From: Thiobacillus sp. UBA6918 | Lineage (GTDB): Bacteria; Pseudomonadota; Gammaproteobacteria; Burkholderiales; Thiobacillaceae | Direction of reading: 5' to 3' | Assembly (NCBI GenBank): GCA_002450925.1 | Contig: DKAU01000105.1 | Coordinates: forward strand, 1-9,942 | DNA length: 9,942 nt | Shown here: positions 1-7,513 of the stretch, piece by piece | Layout: each line of letters opens with the position of its first letter | Numbering within the stretch: the first letter of the stretch is position 1 | Made by a program: the position numbers and the translations under genes | Notes under the pieces: model-generated | Databases searched by the model: none | What the model was told of the DNA's origin: nothing | The model's input: the letters and a program-made list of their open reading frames with translations, nothing else

Positions 1-209
1 TTCCTGAAGGCGACAGCATTTACGACCACACCACAGAGGGTCCGGACGACATGCCTGCGCATGTGCGATCGGCGCTTACCCAGACCAGTCTTTCCATTCC
101 GGTCGTCGGCGGGAGCATGGCACTCGGCATGTGGCAGGGCATCTACGTGTTCGAGCACAGGACAGGTGCGCAACAGCGGAATATTGTCCTGCACCTTATA
201 GGGGAATGA
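1..209 (+). CDS. YjbQ family protein (secondary thiamine-phosphate synthase-like), 3' end
   Basis: This is the C-terminal 68 residues of a gene that begins before the window. It reads in the frame starting at base 3 and ends with TGA at 207-209. The visible part has the family's typical tail: an EGPDDMPAH segment, then ALTQTSLSIPV, and a final MWQGIYVFEHR stretch with a short beta-rich end. Proteins of this family (YjbQ/UPF0047) are small, about 130-145 residues. They are named for a weak thiamine-phosphate synthase activity described for the E. coli member; the true cellular role is not settled. The stop lies 43 bp before the lolC start on the same strand, so co-transcription with the downstream genes is possible. 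Family membership is fairly sure; function is known only from the family. Confidence 0.85.
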   Translation, partial: PEGDSIYDHTTEGPDDMPAHVRSALTQTSLSIPVVGGSMALGMWQGIYVFEHRTGAQQRNIVLHLIGE

Positions 210-252
210 AGGCCGTGGTAAGCTCGCGAACAATGAATACAACACGCTGCAA

Positions 253-1494
253 GTGAAACCCTACGAACTCCTGATCGGCCTGCGTTACACCCACGCCAAG
301 CGCCGCAACAATTTCATTTCCTTCATCTCGTTCGTGTCCATGGCGGGCATCGTGCTGGGCGTGGCGGCGTTGATCATCGTTCTGTCCGTGATGAACGGCT
401 TTCAGGAAGAACTGAGAACGCGCATTTTGGGGGTGGCATCGCATGTGGAGATCTCCGGTGCCGGTAATGAACTTGCTGATTGGCATACTGCTGCTGAAAG
501 GTCAAAAACACACCCCGAGGTCATCGCCAGCGCACCATTCGTAATGAACCAGGGCATGCTGGCTTTGGGCGGGAATGTACGTGGGGCTGTTATTCGGGGC
601 ATTCTGCCCGATGAAGAAGCAAAGGTGACCGATCTGGCATCGAGCATGCGCATTGGCCAGCTGGACAGCCTCCAGCCGGGCGAGTGGGGCATTATTCTCG
701 GCAGAGAACTTGCAGTGGCACTGGGAGCAGGAGTTGGCGACAAGGTTACGGTCATTACCCCCCAGGGAAACATCACGCCTGCCGGAGTGTTGCCGCGTAT
801 GAAACAGTTTACCGTGACGGGCATTTTCAGTGCCGGGATGTTCGAGTATGACTCCGGTCTGGCCCTGATTCATTTGCAGGACGCTCAGAAGCTTTCCCGC
901 CTTGGGGATGCAGTTTCCGGACTCAGGCTGAAAATACATGACATCTTCCGTGCTCCGTGGGTAACGTTAGATCTGTCGAGCAAGTTTCCTGATTACTACA
1001 TATCCGACTGGACAACGAGCCATGCCAATTTCTTTCGGGCCGTGGCAATCGAGAAACGCATGATGTTCCTGATACTGTTGCTCATCGTTGCGGTAGCGGC
1101 GTTCAACATCGTTTCCACCCTGGTGATGGCAGTGACGGACAAGCAGTCCGACATCGCGATTTTGCGAACCCTGGGGGCGCGGCCATCCAGCATCATGAAA
1201 ATATTCATCATTCAGGGCACCTTCATCGGTGTTCTGGGAACTCTTGCGGGCGTGATCCTGGGTGTGCTGGGTGCACTTAACCTGGGAACCATCGTCCCCC
1301 TGATCGAAAAGGCTGCCGGTATGGACCTCTTCCCGGCGGATGTCTATTACATCAGCGAACTGCCCTCTAAACTATTGTGGTCGGATGTCGGGGTCATTGC
1401 GGGCATTTCTTTCGCCCTGGCGCTCTTGGCAACCATTTACCCAAGCTGGAAGGCGTCCAGGCTCAATCCGGCGGAGTCCCTGCGTTATGAATGA
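253..1494 (+). CDS. lolC: Lipoprotein-releasing ABC transporter permease, LolC/LolE (LolF-like) family
   Basis: Inner-membrane permease of the Lol system, which extracts outer-membrane lipoproteins from the inner membrane and passes them to the periplasmic chaperone LolA. The 413-residue length fits the family. I see one N-terminal membrane helix (about 25-46), a large periplasmic domain (about 47-268), and three C-terminal helices (about 271-293, 314-345, 377-397). The N-terminus YELLIGLRYTHAKRRNNFIS is diagnostic. The segment at about 172-186, containing PAGVLPRMKQF, resembles the LolC 'hook' that binds LolA. TDKQSDIAILRTLGA (295-309) is the cytoplasmic coupling region that contacts the ATPase. 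The start is GTG at 253, with no clear Shine-Dalgarno and no better in-frame start downstream that keeps the conserved N-terminus. It overlaps lolD by 8 nt. No second permease (lolE) gene follows, so it may work as a homodimer of the LolF type. Confidence 0.93.
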   Translation: MKPYELLIGLRYTHAKRRNNFISFISFVSMAGIVLGVAALIIVLSVMNGFQEELRTRILGVASHVEISGAGNELADWHTAAERSKTHPEVIASAPFVMNQGMLALGGNVRGAVIRGILPDEEAKVTDLASSMRIGQLDSLQPGEWGIILGRELAVALGAGVGDKVTVITPQGNITPAGVLPRMKQFTVTGIFSAGMFEYDSGLALIHLQDAQKLSRLGDAVSGLRLKIHDIFRAPWVTLDLSSKFPDYYISDWTTSHANFFRAVAIEKRMMFLILLLIVAVAAFNIVSTLVMAVTDKQSDIAILRTLGARPSSIMKIFIIQGTFIGVLGTLAGVILGVLGALNLGTIVPLIEKAAGMDLFPADVYYISELPSKLLWSDVGVIAGISFALALLATIYPSWKASRLNPAESLRYE

Positions 1495-2173
1495 CATAAT
1501 TTTGCAGTGCATGGGCCTCAAGAAAAGTTTCTTTCAAGGCCGTCAGGAAGTGCCGGTGTTGACTGACGTTGGCCTTGAAGTACGAAAGGGAGAGTCGCTT
1601 GCGATTCTGGGTGCGTCTGGATCGGGCAAATCCACGCTGCTACATTTGCTTGGCGGACTGGATATACCTACCGATGGTACCGTTGAATTGCTCGGCAGCA
1701 ATCAGTTTTCCATCAGCGAATCGGAACGCTGCCAACTTCGCAACCAGGCGCTGGGTTTCGTTTACCAGTTCCATCATCTGCTTCCGGAATTTACTGCGCT
1801 CGAGAATGCCGCCATGCCCCTGCTGGTCCGCCGCATGAACAAAGAACAGGCTGAAGAAGTTGCTGCGAAGACGTTAGAGAAAGTGGGAATGGGGCATCGC
1901 CTGCATCATCTGCCTTCCGAACTCTCCGGTGGCGAACGCCAGCGCACTGCCATCGCACGCGCCCTGGTAACCCAGCCAGCCTGCGTGATGGCTGACGAAC
2001 CTACAGGTAACCTCGACAGGCAAACTGCGGAAACAGTTTTCAAGTTGATGCAGGAACTGCAAAAGGAACTGGGAACCAGTCTGGTCGTCGTGACCCATGA
2101 CGTGGAATTGGCGAGCAGGATGGACAGGCAGTTGCGCCTTGTGGACGGTCGACTGACCGAACTTGAGGCTTAA
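1487..2173 (+). CDS. lolD: Lipoprotein-releasing ABC transporter ATP-binding protein LolD
   Basis: Cytoplasmic ATPase that powers lipoprotein extraction by the Lol permease. The protein is 228 residues, the usual size. ABC motifs appear in order: Walker A GASGSGKST (42-50), Q-loop Q94 in YQFHHLLPEFTALEN, signature LSGGE (146-150), Walker B VMADE (167-171) followed by PTGNLD, and the H-loop His204 in VVTHD. The YQFHHLLPEF version of the Q-loop is typical of LolD within the broader MacB/LolD/FtsE group. The reading frame stays open upstream to 1340, but ATG 1487 is preferred: it gives the family's normal N-terminus, has GGAG 10 nt upstream (1473-1476), and overlaps the end of lolC by 8 nt, as expected for translational coupling. 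The permease next door supports the Lol assignment over other ABC ATPases. Confidence 0.96.
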   Translation: MNDIILQCMGLKKSFFQGRQEVPVLTDVGLEVRKGESLAILGASGSGKSTLLHLLGGLDIPTDGTVELLGSNQFSISESERCQLRNQALGFVYQFHHLLPEFTALENAAMPLLVRRMNKEQAEEVAAKTLEKVGMGHRLHHLPSELSGGERQRTAIARALVTQPACVMADEPTGNLDRQTAETVFKLMQELQKELGTSLVVVTHDVELASRMDRQLRLVDGRLTELEA

Positions 2174-4499
2174 ACTCGCCGCTTTCGCCTTGGGTGTCTG
2201 GTTGCTTCAACAGCAGCCGCAATTGCCTGTCACAACGTGGCTCTGGGCGCTTCCACTGATCACAACCCCATTTTTCCTGCCTTGTCTTGAAAACGGCTTT
2301 CTGAAACATGCGCGCACTTTTCTGATTCTTGTCAGTTGCATCGCCTTGGGTTTTGGTTATGCGGCATTACGCGCACATGTACGCATGGCGGACGCCTTGC
2401 CCGCTTCATGGCAAGGCGTGGACATACACATCGAAGGTGTTGTGGCAGGCTTACCCGAGAGGGATACGCACGGCGAGCGTTTTGATTTCCGGGTGGAGAA
2501 GATTCTGACCTATAGGGCCGAGGTACCCACACTCATTCGACTCAGCTGGCCCGGCCCGGAATGGAACAGTTCGGAAGTCCCGCAGCGATTGAAGGCAGGG
2601 GAGCGCTGGCAGTTTACAGTGCGTCTCAAGCAGCCACATGGGACCGCCAATCCGGACGGGTTCGATCACGAGGCCTGGCTGTTGCAGCACAACATCCGCG
2701 CAACGGGATATGTTCGGGGAAGGGCGGGTCAGACCAGGCTCGGGACAAGCGGTTATTTCATGGATCGCGTTCAGCAATTGCGCGAGAGCATACGGGAAAT
2801 TGTCCAGAACACGCTTCAGGGCGATGCCCAGGTCGGCGTGATTGCTGCCCTCGTGGTTGGGGACCAGGATGCCATCCCGCATGAAAACTGGCAGGTCTAC
2901 AACCGTACCGGCACCAGCCACCTCATGAGCATTTCCGGCCTGCACATTACATTGTTTGCGACCCTGATTGGAGGACTGGCTTATGCAGGGTGGCGCCGTT
3001 TACCTTCGATGGCTCTGAGATTGCCAGCGCGACGCGCAGCTTTGTTGTTTGGTTGGGTGGCAGCATTGGGGTATACGCTCCTGGCAGGTTTCCAGATACC
3101 TGCGCAGCGAACACTCTTCATGCTCACGGTATTGGTGGCAGGATTCTGGTTGCAACGACAACCCAGATCATCGTTACTCCTGCTGCTGGCCTTGTTTGTT
3201 GTGCTGCTGTTGGACCCATGGGCAGTCCTGGTGCCGGGATTCTGGCTTTCCTTCGGTGCTGTTGCAGCCATGATGTGGGCTGCGCAGGGAGTGCTCGGAC
3301 ATACCGGAAAAGCTACGCTCTGGATGCGAACTCAGGCAGCTGTCACTATTGCTCTGGCCCCAGCTTTGCTTCTCTTGTTTCATCAGATTTCCCTGATCTC
3401 CCCAGTGGCCAATGTTTTCGCCATCCCTGTGGTCAGTGTAGGCGTTGTGCCGCTGGCTTTTGTGGGGATATTAATACCGCCAATATTGAGTTTGGCAGCC
3501 TGGCTGATGCAGATCGTTGAAACAATACTCCAGTGGCTCTCTGCATTTGACTGGGCAGTCTGGGCTTTGCCTGCACCGGACATGCTTGCGGTTTTGCTTG
3601 CGCTGTTAGGCATTGCATTGCTGCTGATGCCGGGGATGCGTGCACGTTGGGTCGGAGGGTTCATGTTTTTGGCCATGTTGTTTCCTGCCGTTCAGCATCC
3701 GGTTCCGGGAACGTTTGCAGCCGAAGTGATGGATGTTGGGCAGGGTACGGCCATTCTCATCCGCACCGCAGAACATGCGCTGCTTTACGACACAGGCCCG
3801 GCGCTTGGCGACAACAATACTGGTGATCAGATTGTGCTGCCAAGGTTGCGCGCACTTGGTATATCTCGTCTTGATGGACTGGTGCTGACGCATGATGACC
3901 TCGACCATACTGGCGGAGCCTCTTCTGTCATGCGGGATGAGGATGTCGGCTGGTTGCTGACTTCGCTTCCGGACAAGCACCCGTTATTGAAACGCCAAAA
4001 TTTGAGATGTATTCGCGGACAACAGTGGCAATGGGACGGAGTGAATTTCGAAATTCTGAACCCACCTGTTTATGCTTATACTCAGACAACACGATCCGAC
4101 AACAACAAGAGTTGCGTGCTGAAGATATCTAAAGGCAAACAAAGCCTGTTGCTTACTGCGGATGCGGAGCGCATTGCTGAGCTTGAGATGACCGAACGGG
4201 TGTTGGGCAAACTCCAATCGACTGTGCTCATTGCCGGACATCATGGCAGCCGCACTTCATCAATTGATGAGTTTGTTCAGGCGGTAAAACCCGATCAGGT
4301 GGTCTTTACCATGGGTTGGCGGAATCGATTCGGGCATCCGCATGCTGAAGTGGTGCACCGTTTTTCAGAGACGGAAGCGGTTTTGCATCGTACGGATCGC
4401 CATGGGTGGATGCGGTTTGTGTTTTCAGATAGCGGCATCAAGGTTGAACACTGGCGAGACTTGCACAGACGTTACTGGCAACACCCAGTCATGGAATAA
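2163..4499 (+). CDS. comEC: DNA internalization-related competence protein ComEC/Rec2
   Basis: Inner-membrane channel that carries single-stranded DNA into the cytoplasm during natural transformation. The 778-residue protein has all three ComEC parts. An N-terminal helical and soluble region (about 1-200, DUF4131 type) is followed by the multi-helix Competence domain (about 220-510), with TGTSHLMSISGLHI at 249-262. Last comes a C-terminal metallo-beta-lactamase-like domain (about 518-770). This domain keeps DVGQG (524-528), YDTGP (542-546), THDDLDHTGG (576-585), D667, HHGS (693-696) and the GHPH of 724-727. The second His of the usual HxHxDH motif is Asp579, which is common in ComEC. The start is TTG at 2163: an in-frame stop at 2154-2156 excludes anything upstream, and TTG keeps the hydrophobic first helix. 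The start overlaps lolD by 11 nt, which suggests coupled and possibly weak initiation. Whether the cell is competent cannot be judged from this window. Confidence 0.95.
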   Translation: MRLKLAAFALGVWLLQQQPQLPVTTWLWALPLITTPFFLPCLENGFLKHARTFLILVSCIALGFGYAALRAHVRMADALPASWQGVDIHIEGVVAGLPERDTHGERFDFRVEKILTYRAEVPTLIRLSWPGPEWNSSEVPQRLKAGERWQFTVRLKQPHGTANPDGFDHEAWLLQHNIRATGYVRGRAGQTRLGTSGYFMDRVQQLRESIREIVQNTLQGDAQVGVIAALVVGDQDAIPHENWQVYNRTGTSHLMSISGLHITLFATLIGGLAYAGWRRLPSMALRLPARRAALLFGWVAALGYTLLAGFQIPAQRTLFMLTVLVAGFWLQRQPRSSLLLLLALFVVLLLDPWAVLVPGFWLSFGAVAAMMWAAQGVLGHTGKATLWMRTQAAVTIALAPALLLLFHQISLISPVANVFAIPVVSVGVVPLAFVGILIPPILSLAAWLMQIVETILQWLSAFDWAVWALPAPDMLAVLLALLGIALLLMPGMRARWVGGFMFLAMLFPAVQHPVPGTFAAEVMDVGQGTAILIRTAEHALLYDTGPALGDNNTGDQIVLPRLRALGISRLDGLVLTHDDLDHTGGASSVMRDEDVGWLLTSLPDKHPLLKRQNLRCIRGQQWQWDGVNFEILNPPVYAYTQTTRSDNNKSCVLKISKGKQSLLLTADAERIAELEMTERVLGKLQSTVLIAGHHGSRTSSIDEFVQAVKPDQVVFTMGWRNRFGHPHAEVVHRFSETEAVLHRTDRHGWMRFVFSDSGIKVEHWRDLHRRYWQHPVME

Positions 4500-4505
4500 T
4501 TACGC

Positions 4506-6659
4506 ATGCCTGAACAAACCAAAAAAACCGCCTGTCTTGCATTGGCCAGTGTTGATGAGGCCTGCAACTGGCTGGGTAACGAAGCCGATGATCCGCTTGT
4601 AAGAAAAGCACTTGATCTCGCCTGGCCTGCTCTTTCTTTCCTGCAAACCCCGGGTGGGTCGAATCTGTTTGCCCATGCGGTGGGGGCAGCACATATTGTG
4701 GACGAGTTGAAGCTTGGCCATGAAGCCGTGCTTGCCACCTTGCTCTTTCCGTTGGTCGACAGGATCGATGGTGAGTTGTTGGAGCCTTTTGGAGAAGTCG
4801 TGGATCTGGCACGGGCGGTGGCAGCCATGTCGAGGATCGAGGTGCTGGCCCACGGCAGCCAGGATTCCGATGTTGAGCCTGCCTCCCAGATCGAGTCGCT
4901 TCGGCAAATGGTCCTGGCCATGGTTCAGGACGTACGCGCTGTGCTCATCAAGCTGGCCGAGCGTACCCACGCCTTGCGCTGTGCCGCGAAAGCCGAACCT
5001 GATTTGCAACAGATGCTCGGCTATCAGGCGCGCGAAATGTTTGCTCCGCTCGCCAACCGGCTCGGCGTCTGGCAAGTCAAGTGGGAAATGGAAGATTGGG
5101 CCTGTCGCTATCTTGATTCGGTTACTTACAAGCGCATTGCCACATTGCTGGATGAGAAGCGAGGCGACCGCGAACGATACATTGACGGTGTGGTGTCAAC
5201 GCTGAAGGACGAACTGGCAAAAAACGATATCAGGAAGGCCGAGGTTATGGGGCGGCCCAAGCATATCGCCAGCATCATCAACAAGATGCGACGCAAGGAG
5301 CTGGGGTTCGAGCAGTTGTACGACATCCGTGCTGTGCGTGTTCTGGTTGAGAAAGAGTCTGACTGTTACGCCGTGCTTGGTATAGTGCACAACCTGTGGC
5401 AGCCCATTCCCAGCGAATTCGACGATTACATTTCACATCCCAAGAGCAACGACTACCGCAGCCTGCACACTGCCGTTATCGGCCCCGAGGAAAAGGCGCT
5501 GGAAGTTCAGATCCGAACGTATGACATGCACAAGCATGCTGAACTTGGAGTTGCTGCGCACTGGCGCTACAAGGAAGGGGGCAGGACGGATGCGCGGATG
5601 GAAGAAAAAATTGCCTGGCTTCGGCAGTTGCTGGAATGGAAGGATGACGTGGCGGACGCCAGCGAGTTCGCCGAACAGTTTCGCACCGAGTTGTTCCAGG
5701 ACCAGGTTTACGTGCTGACTCCGCTTGGGCGTGTCATAGATTTGGATCGTGGTGCCACCCCCATAGACTTTGCCTACGCGTTGCATACTGATCTTGGACA
5801 TCGCTGTCGTGGTGCCCGGGTGGATGGGGTCATGGTGCCCCTCAATACGCCGCTGGACAATGGGCAGCGTGTGGAAATCATGACTGTAAAGCAGGGGGGG
5901 CCGAGCCGGGACTGGCTTAATCAGCAACTCGGCTATGTGCATACTCACCGTGCCCGTTCCAAGGTTAGAACATGGTTCAAACAGCGCGACCAGGGCGAGC
6001 TGACTCAACTGGGCCGGGCACAGTTAGACAAGGAAAGAAAGCGCCTGGGCATTGGCAACGTCAATCTGGAAAAACTGGCCCAGGAAATGAAATTCAAGTC
6101 AGCGGACGAGTTTCTTGCAGCACTGGGACGAGGAGACGTCGGACCTCAAATAATGGCGCGTGCCATGAGGGAACAGGGAGCACCGGTTATGCCGTTGCCA
6201 GTACGCAAAGCTGCGCCTCGCAAATCGGTTAGTGGTGTTGTGGTGGAGGGCTTGGGGGATGTGCCGCTTGTCATGGCTCGGTGCTGCAAACCAGAACCGC
6301 CTGACGCCATTGTGGCCTACACAACGGTTGGGCGTGGGGTAACCGTGCATCGTCGAAACTGCCCAAACTTGCCGAAATTCAATCCTGATCGCATCCTGCA
6401 GGCGGCTTGGGCTACGGCCGAAAGAGAAAGAGGTTTTACCCTTGCCATACGACTGCGCGCGTTTGATCGTCAGGGCCTGTTGCGAGATGTGTCCGATGTG
6501 TTTACCAAGGAAAGGGTGGACGTGCTTCGGGTGAATACCGAATCAGTCGGAGAATATGCCAACATGTCGCTCACCGTGCGGGTGAGGGAGGTCAGCCAGA
6601 TCGAGCGCCTCATCAACAAGCTTGGCCAAGTCAAGAGCGTAATCGAAGTCGGGCGGTGA
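4506..6659 (+). CDS. relA: GTP pyrophosphokinase, (p)ppGpp synthetase I (RelA)
   Basis: Ribosome-associated enzyme that makes (p)ppGpp from ATP and GTP or GDP when uncharged tRNA signals amino-acid starvation. The 717-residue protein has the full RelA layout. An N-terminal HD-like region (about 50-160) is degenerate: where active hydrolases carry the HD pair, it reads ATLLFPLVDRI (77-87), as in E. coli RelA. The synthetase domain (about 240-360) contains YDIRAVR (272-278), EFDD (304-307), YRSLH (317-321) and EVQIRT (333-338). Next are a TGS domain (about 398-462), a helical linker, a zinc-finger-like region with CC at 593-594, HRRNC (615-619) and a C-terminal ACT domain (about 643-717). The EFDD form of the EXDD motif marks synthetase-only RelA, as opposed to the RXKD of bifunctional enzymes. 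It starts 6 nt after comEC, with GGAA at 4493-4496 as a weak ribosome site. Hydrolysis of ppGpp presumably depends on a SpoT encoded elsewhere. Confidence 0.96.
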   Translation: MPEQTKKTACLALASVDEACNWLGNEADDPLVRKALDLAWPALSFLQTPGGSNLFAHAVGAAHIVDELKLGHEAVLATLLFPLVDRIDGELLEPFGEVVDLARAVAAMSRIEVLAHGSQDSDVEPASQIESLRQMVLAMVQDVRAVLIKLAERTHALRCAAKAEPDLQQMLGYQAREMFAPLANRLGVWQVKWEMEDWACRYLDSVTYKRIATLLDEKRGDRERYIDGVVSTLKDELAKNDIRKAEVMGRPKHIASIINKMRRKELGFEQLYDIRAVRVLVEKESDCYAVLGIVHNLWQPIPSEFDDYISHPKSNDYRSLHTAVIGPEEKALEVQIRTYDMHKHAELGVAAHWRYKEGGRTDARMEEKIAWLRQLLEWKDDVADASEFAEQFRTELFQDQVYVLTPLGRVIDLDRGATPIDFAYALHTDLGHRCRGARVDGVMVPLNTPLDNGQRVEIMTVKQGGPSRDWLNQQLGYVHTHRARSKVRTWFKQRDQGELTQLGRAQLDKERKRLGIGNVNLEKLAQEMKFKSADEFLAALGRGDVGPQIMARAMREQGAPVMPLPVRKAAPRKSVSGVVVEGLGDVPLVMARCCKPEPPDAIVAYTTVGRGVTVHRRNCPNLPKFNPDRILQAAWATAERERGFTLAIRLRAFDRQGLLRDVSDVFTKERVDVLRVNTESVGEYANMSLTVRVREVSQIERLINKLGQVKSVIEVGR

Positions 6660-6668
6660 CCGACTTCG
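6644..6668. terminator. Hairpin at the relA / solute-binding-protein convergent junction, possible bidirectional terminator
   Basis: A perfect 9-bp inverted repeat, CGAAGTCGG (6644-6652) and CCGACTTCG (6660-6668), encloses a 7-nt loop that contains the relA stop TGA (6657-6659). The outer ATC/GAT bases can extend the stem with a one-base bulge. The two convergent genes end only 14 bp apart, so this hairpin lies where both transcripts must stop. No run of T follows on either strand, so classic rho-independent termination is not shown. It could also be a 3'-end stabilising structure. Confidence 0.45.
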
Positions 6669-6673
6669 GATGA

Positions 6674-7513
6674 CTATTTCTGGAACGGCTGGATCAGTTT
6701 CCGAACCGTATCGTAGGCGCTGTCCTGGACAACGGCAAAACCATCATAACTGCTGTCAAAGGCTTCGAGGGTGACGGTGCCGATCGGGTTGTCCTTGCGC
6801 AGGCCAAGAAAAGCGTCGCGGAGCTTGTTGCGTGTTTCGGCAGGCATTTGTGGATGCACAGCGAAGATGTAGGACGGGAGAGGCGGTGTGGAACCAATGA
6901 CGACGATGCCCCTATCCTTGAAATCGTCAGCGACTGAATCCTTCAGGATTCCACCATCAAAGTCACCTGCCAGTACAGCCTTGGCGATGTTGTCATAATG
7001 TTTCAGGTACGCAAATTTGGAGAAATCATCGGTTCCCAGACCCATGGATGCAACGGCGGCCTTTTGCAACAGGGCTTTCTCATCTCCGAAGGCGAAGCGC
7101 TTGCCTTTCAGGTCAGATGGCGTACGGATGCTTGAGCCGGTCTTTGCGCCGATGACCAGAGAGAAGGTGGGTTTGCCATTGATGGTCGGAGCTACAAGGG
7201 GGACAACGCCGTATTTTTTCTGCGCCTCGATGTAGGCAACCGGTGTCAGGTAGGCAATCTGTGTTTGCCCTGTGCCGATTTCATCAACGGCGGAACTTAG
7301 ATTGGGCGATGGACGAAAGCGGATGTTCAGTCCTGTGTTGAGTGAAATGTAATTGGTAAGCGCACCCATACGCTTGACCATTTCCACCGGAATGTCCATG
7401 GCCACGGACCCCAACGTTACGGTTTCCTGTTGTGGCGCGCTCGTTGGGGCCGAGATAGTAGTGGCAGGAATTAGCAAAACCGCTGCAATCATGACGAATC
7501 GGTTCAATAACAT
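6674..7513 (-). CDS. PhnD-like periplasmic solute-binding protein (phosphate/phosphonate ABC-type), orphan, paired with a diguanylate cyclase
   Basis: Exported 279-residue protein of the PhnD/SsuA/transferrin-like binding-protein superfamily. A signal peptide is evident: positively charged start, hydrophobic stretch 7-20, and a likely signal peptidase I site after A22 (ISA|PTS). No lipobox Cys is present, so it should be free in the periplasm. Fold markers include the first strand VTLGSV (32-37), the QIAYLTPVAYIEA segment (85-97), DLKGKRFAFGD (134-144) and VLAGDFDGGILKDSVADDF (180-198). The Ser/Thr-rich anion-binding turn of phosphonate binders after 'DLKGK.FAF' is replaced by GDEKALLQK, so the ligand may not be a phosphonate. 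Its ATG directly follows the stop of the cyclase gene and has a strong AAGGAGG (7519-7525). No permease or ATPase gene is adjacent, which points to a sensing rather than a transport role. Ligand unknown. Confidence 0.85.
   Translation of the reverse strand: MLLNRFVMIAAVLLIPATTISAPTSAPQQETVTLGSVAMDIPVEMVKRMGALTNYISLNTGLNIRFRPSPNLSSAVDEIGTGQTQIAYLTPVAYIEAQKKYGVVPLVAPTINGKPTFSLVIGAKTGSSIRTPSDLKGKRFAFGDEKALLQKAAVASMGLGTDDFSKFAYLKHYDNIAKAVLAGDFDGGILKDSVADDFKDRGIVVIGSTPPLPSYIFAVHPQMPAETRNKLRDAFLGLRKDNPIGTVTLEAFDSSYDGFAVVQDSAYDTVRKLIQPFQK

Noticed and set aside
1340..1486. Longer lolD with 49 extra N-terminal residues from ATG 1340
   Set aside because: The extension lies wholly within lolC in another frame and has no similarity to ABC ATPases. 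ATG 1487 gives the normal family length.
2990..3520. 176-residue + strand open frame inside comEC
   Set aside because: It is an alternate frame of the comEC membrane domain, with low-complexity Cys/Gly/Ser-rich sequence and no start signal.
4500..5075. 191-residue - strand open frame opposite the relA 5' end
   Set aside because: It is antisense to well-conserved RelA residues, with no domain or promoter evidence.
5433..6008. 191-residue - strand open frame opposite relA
   Set aside because: It is a shadow of the conserved relA coding sequence on the other strand, with no independent support.
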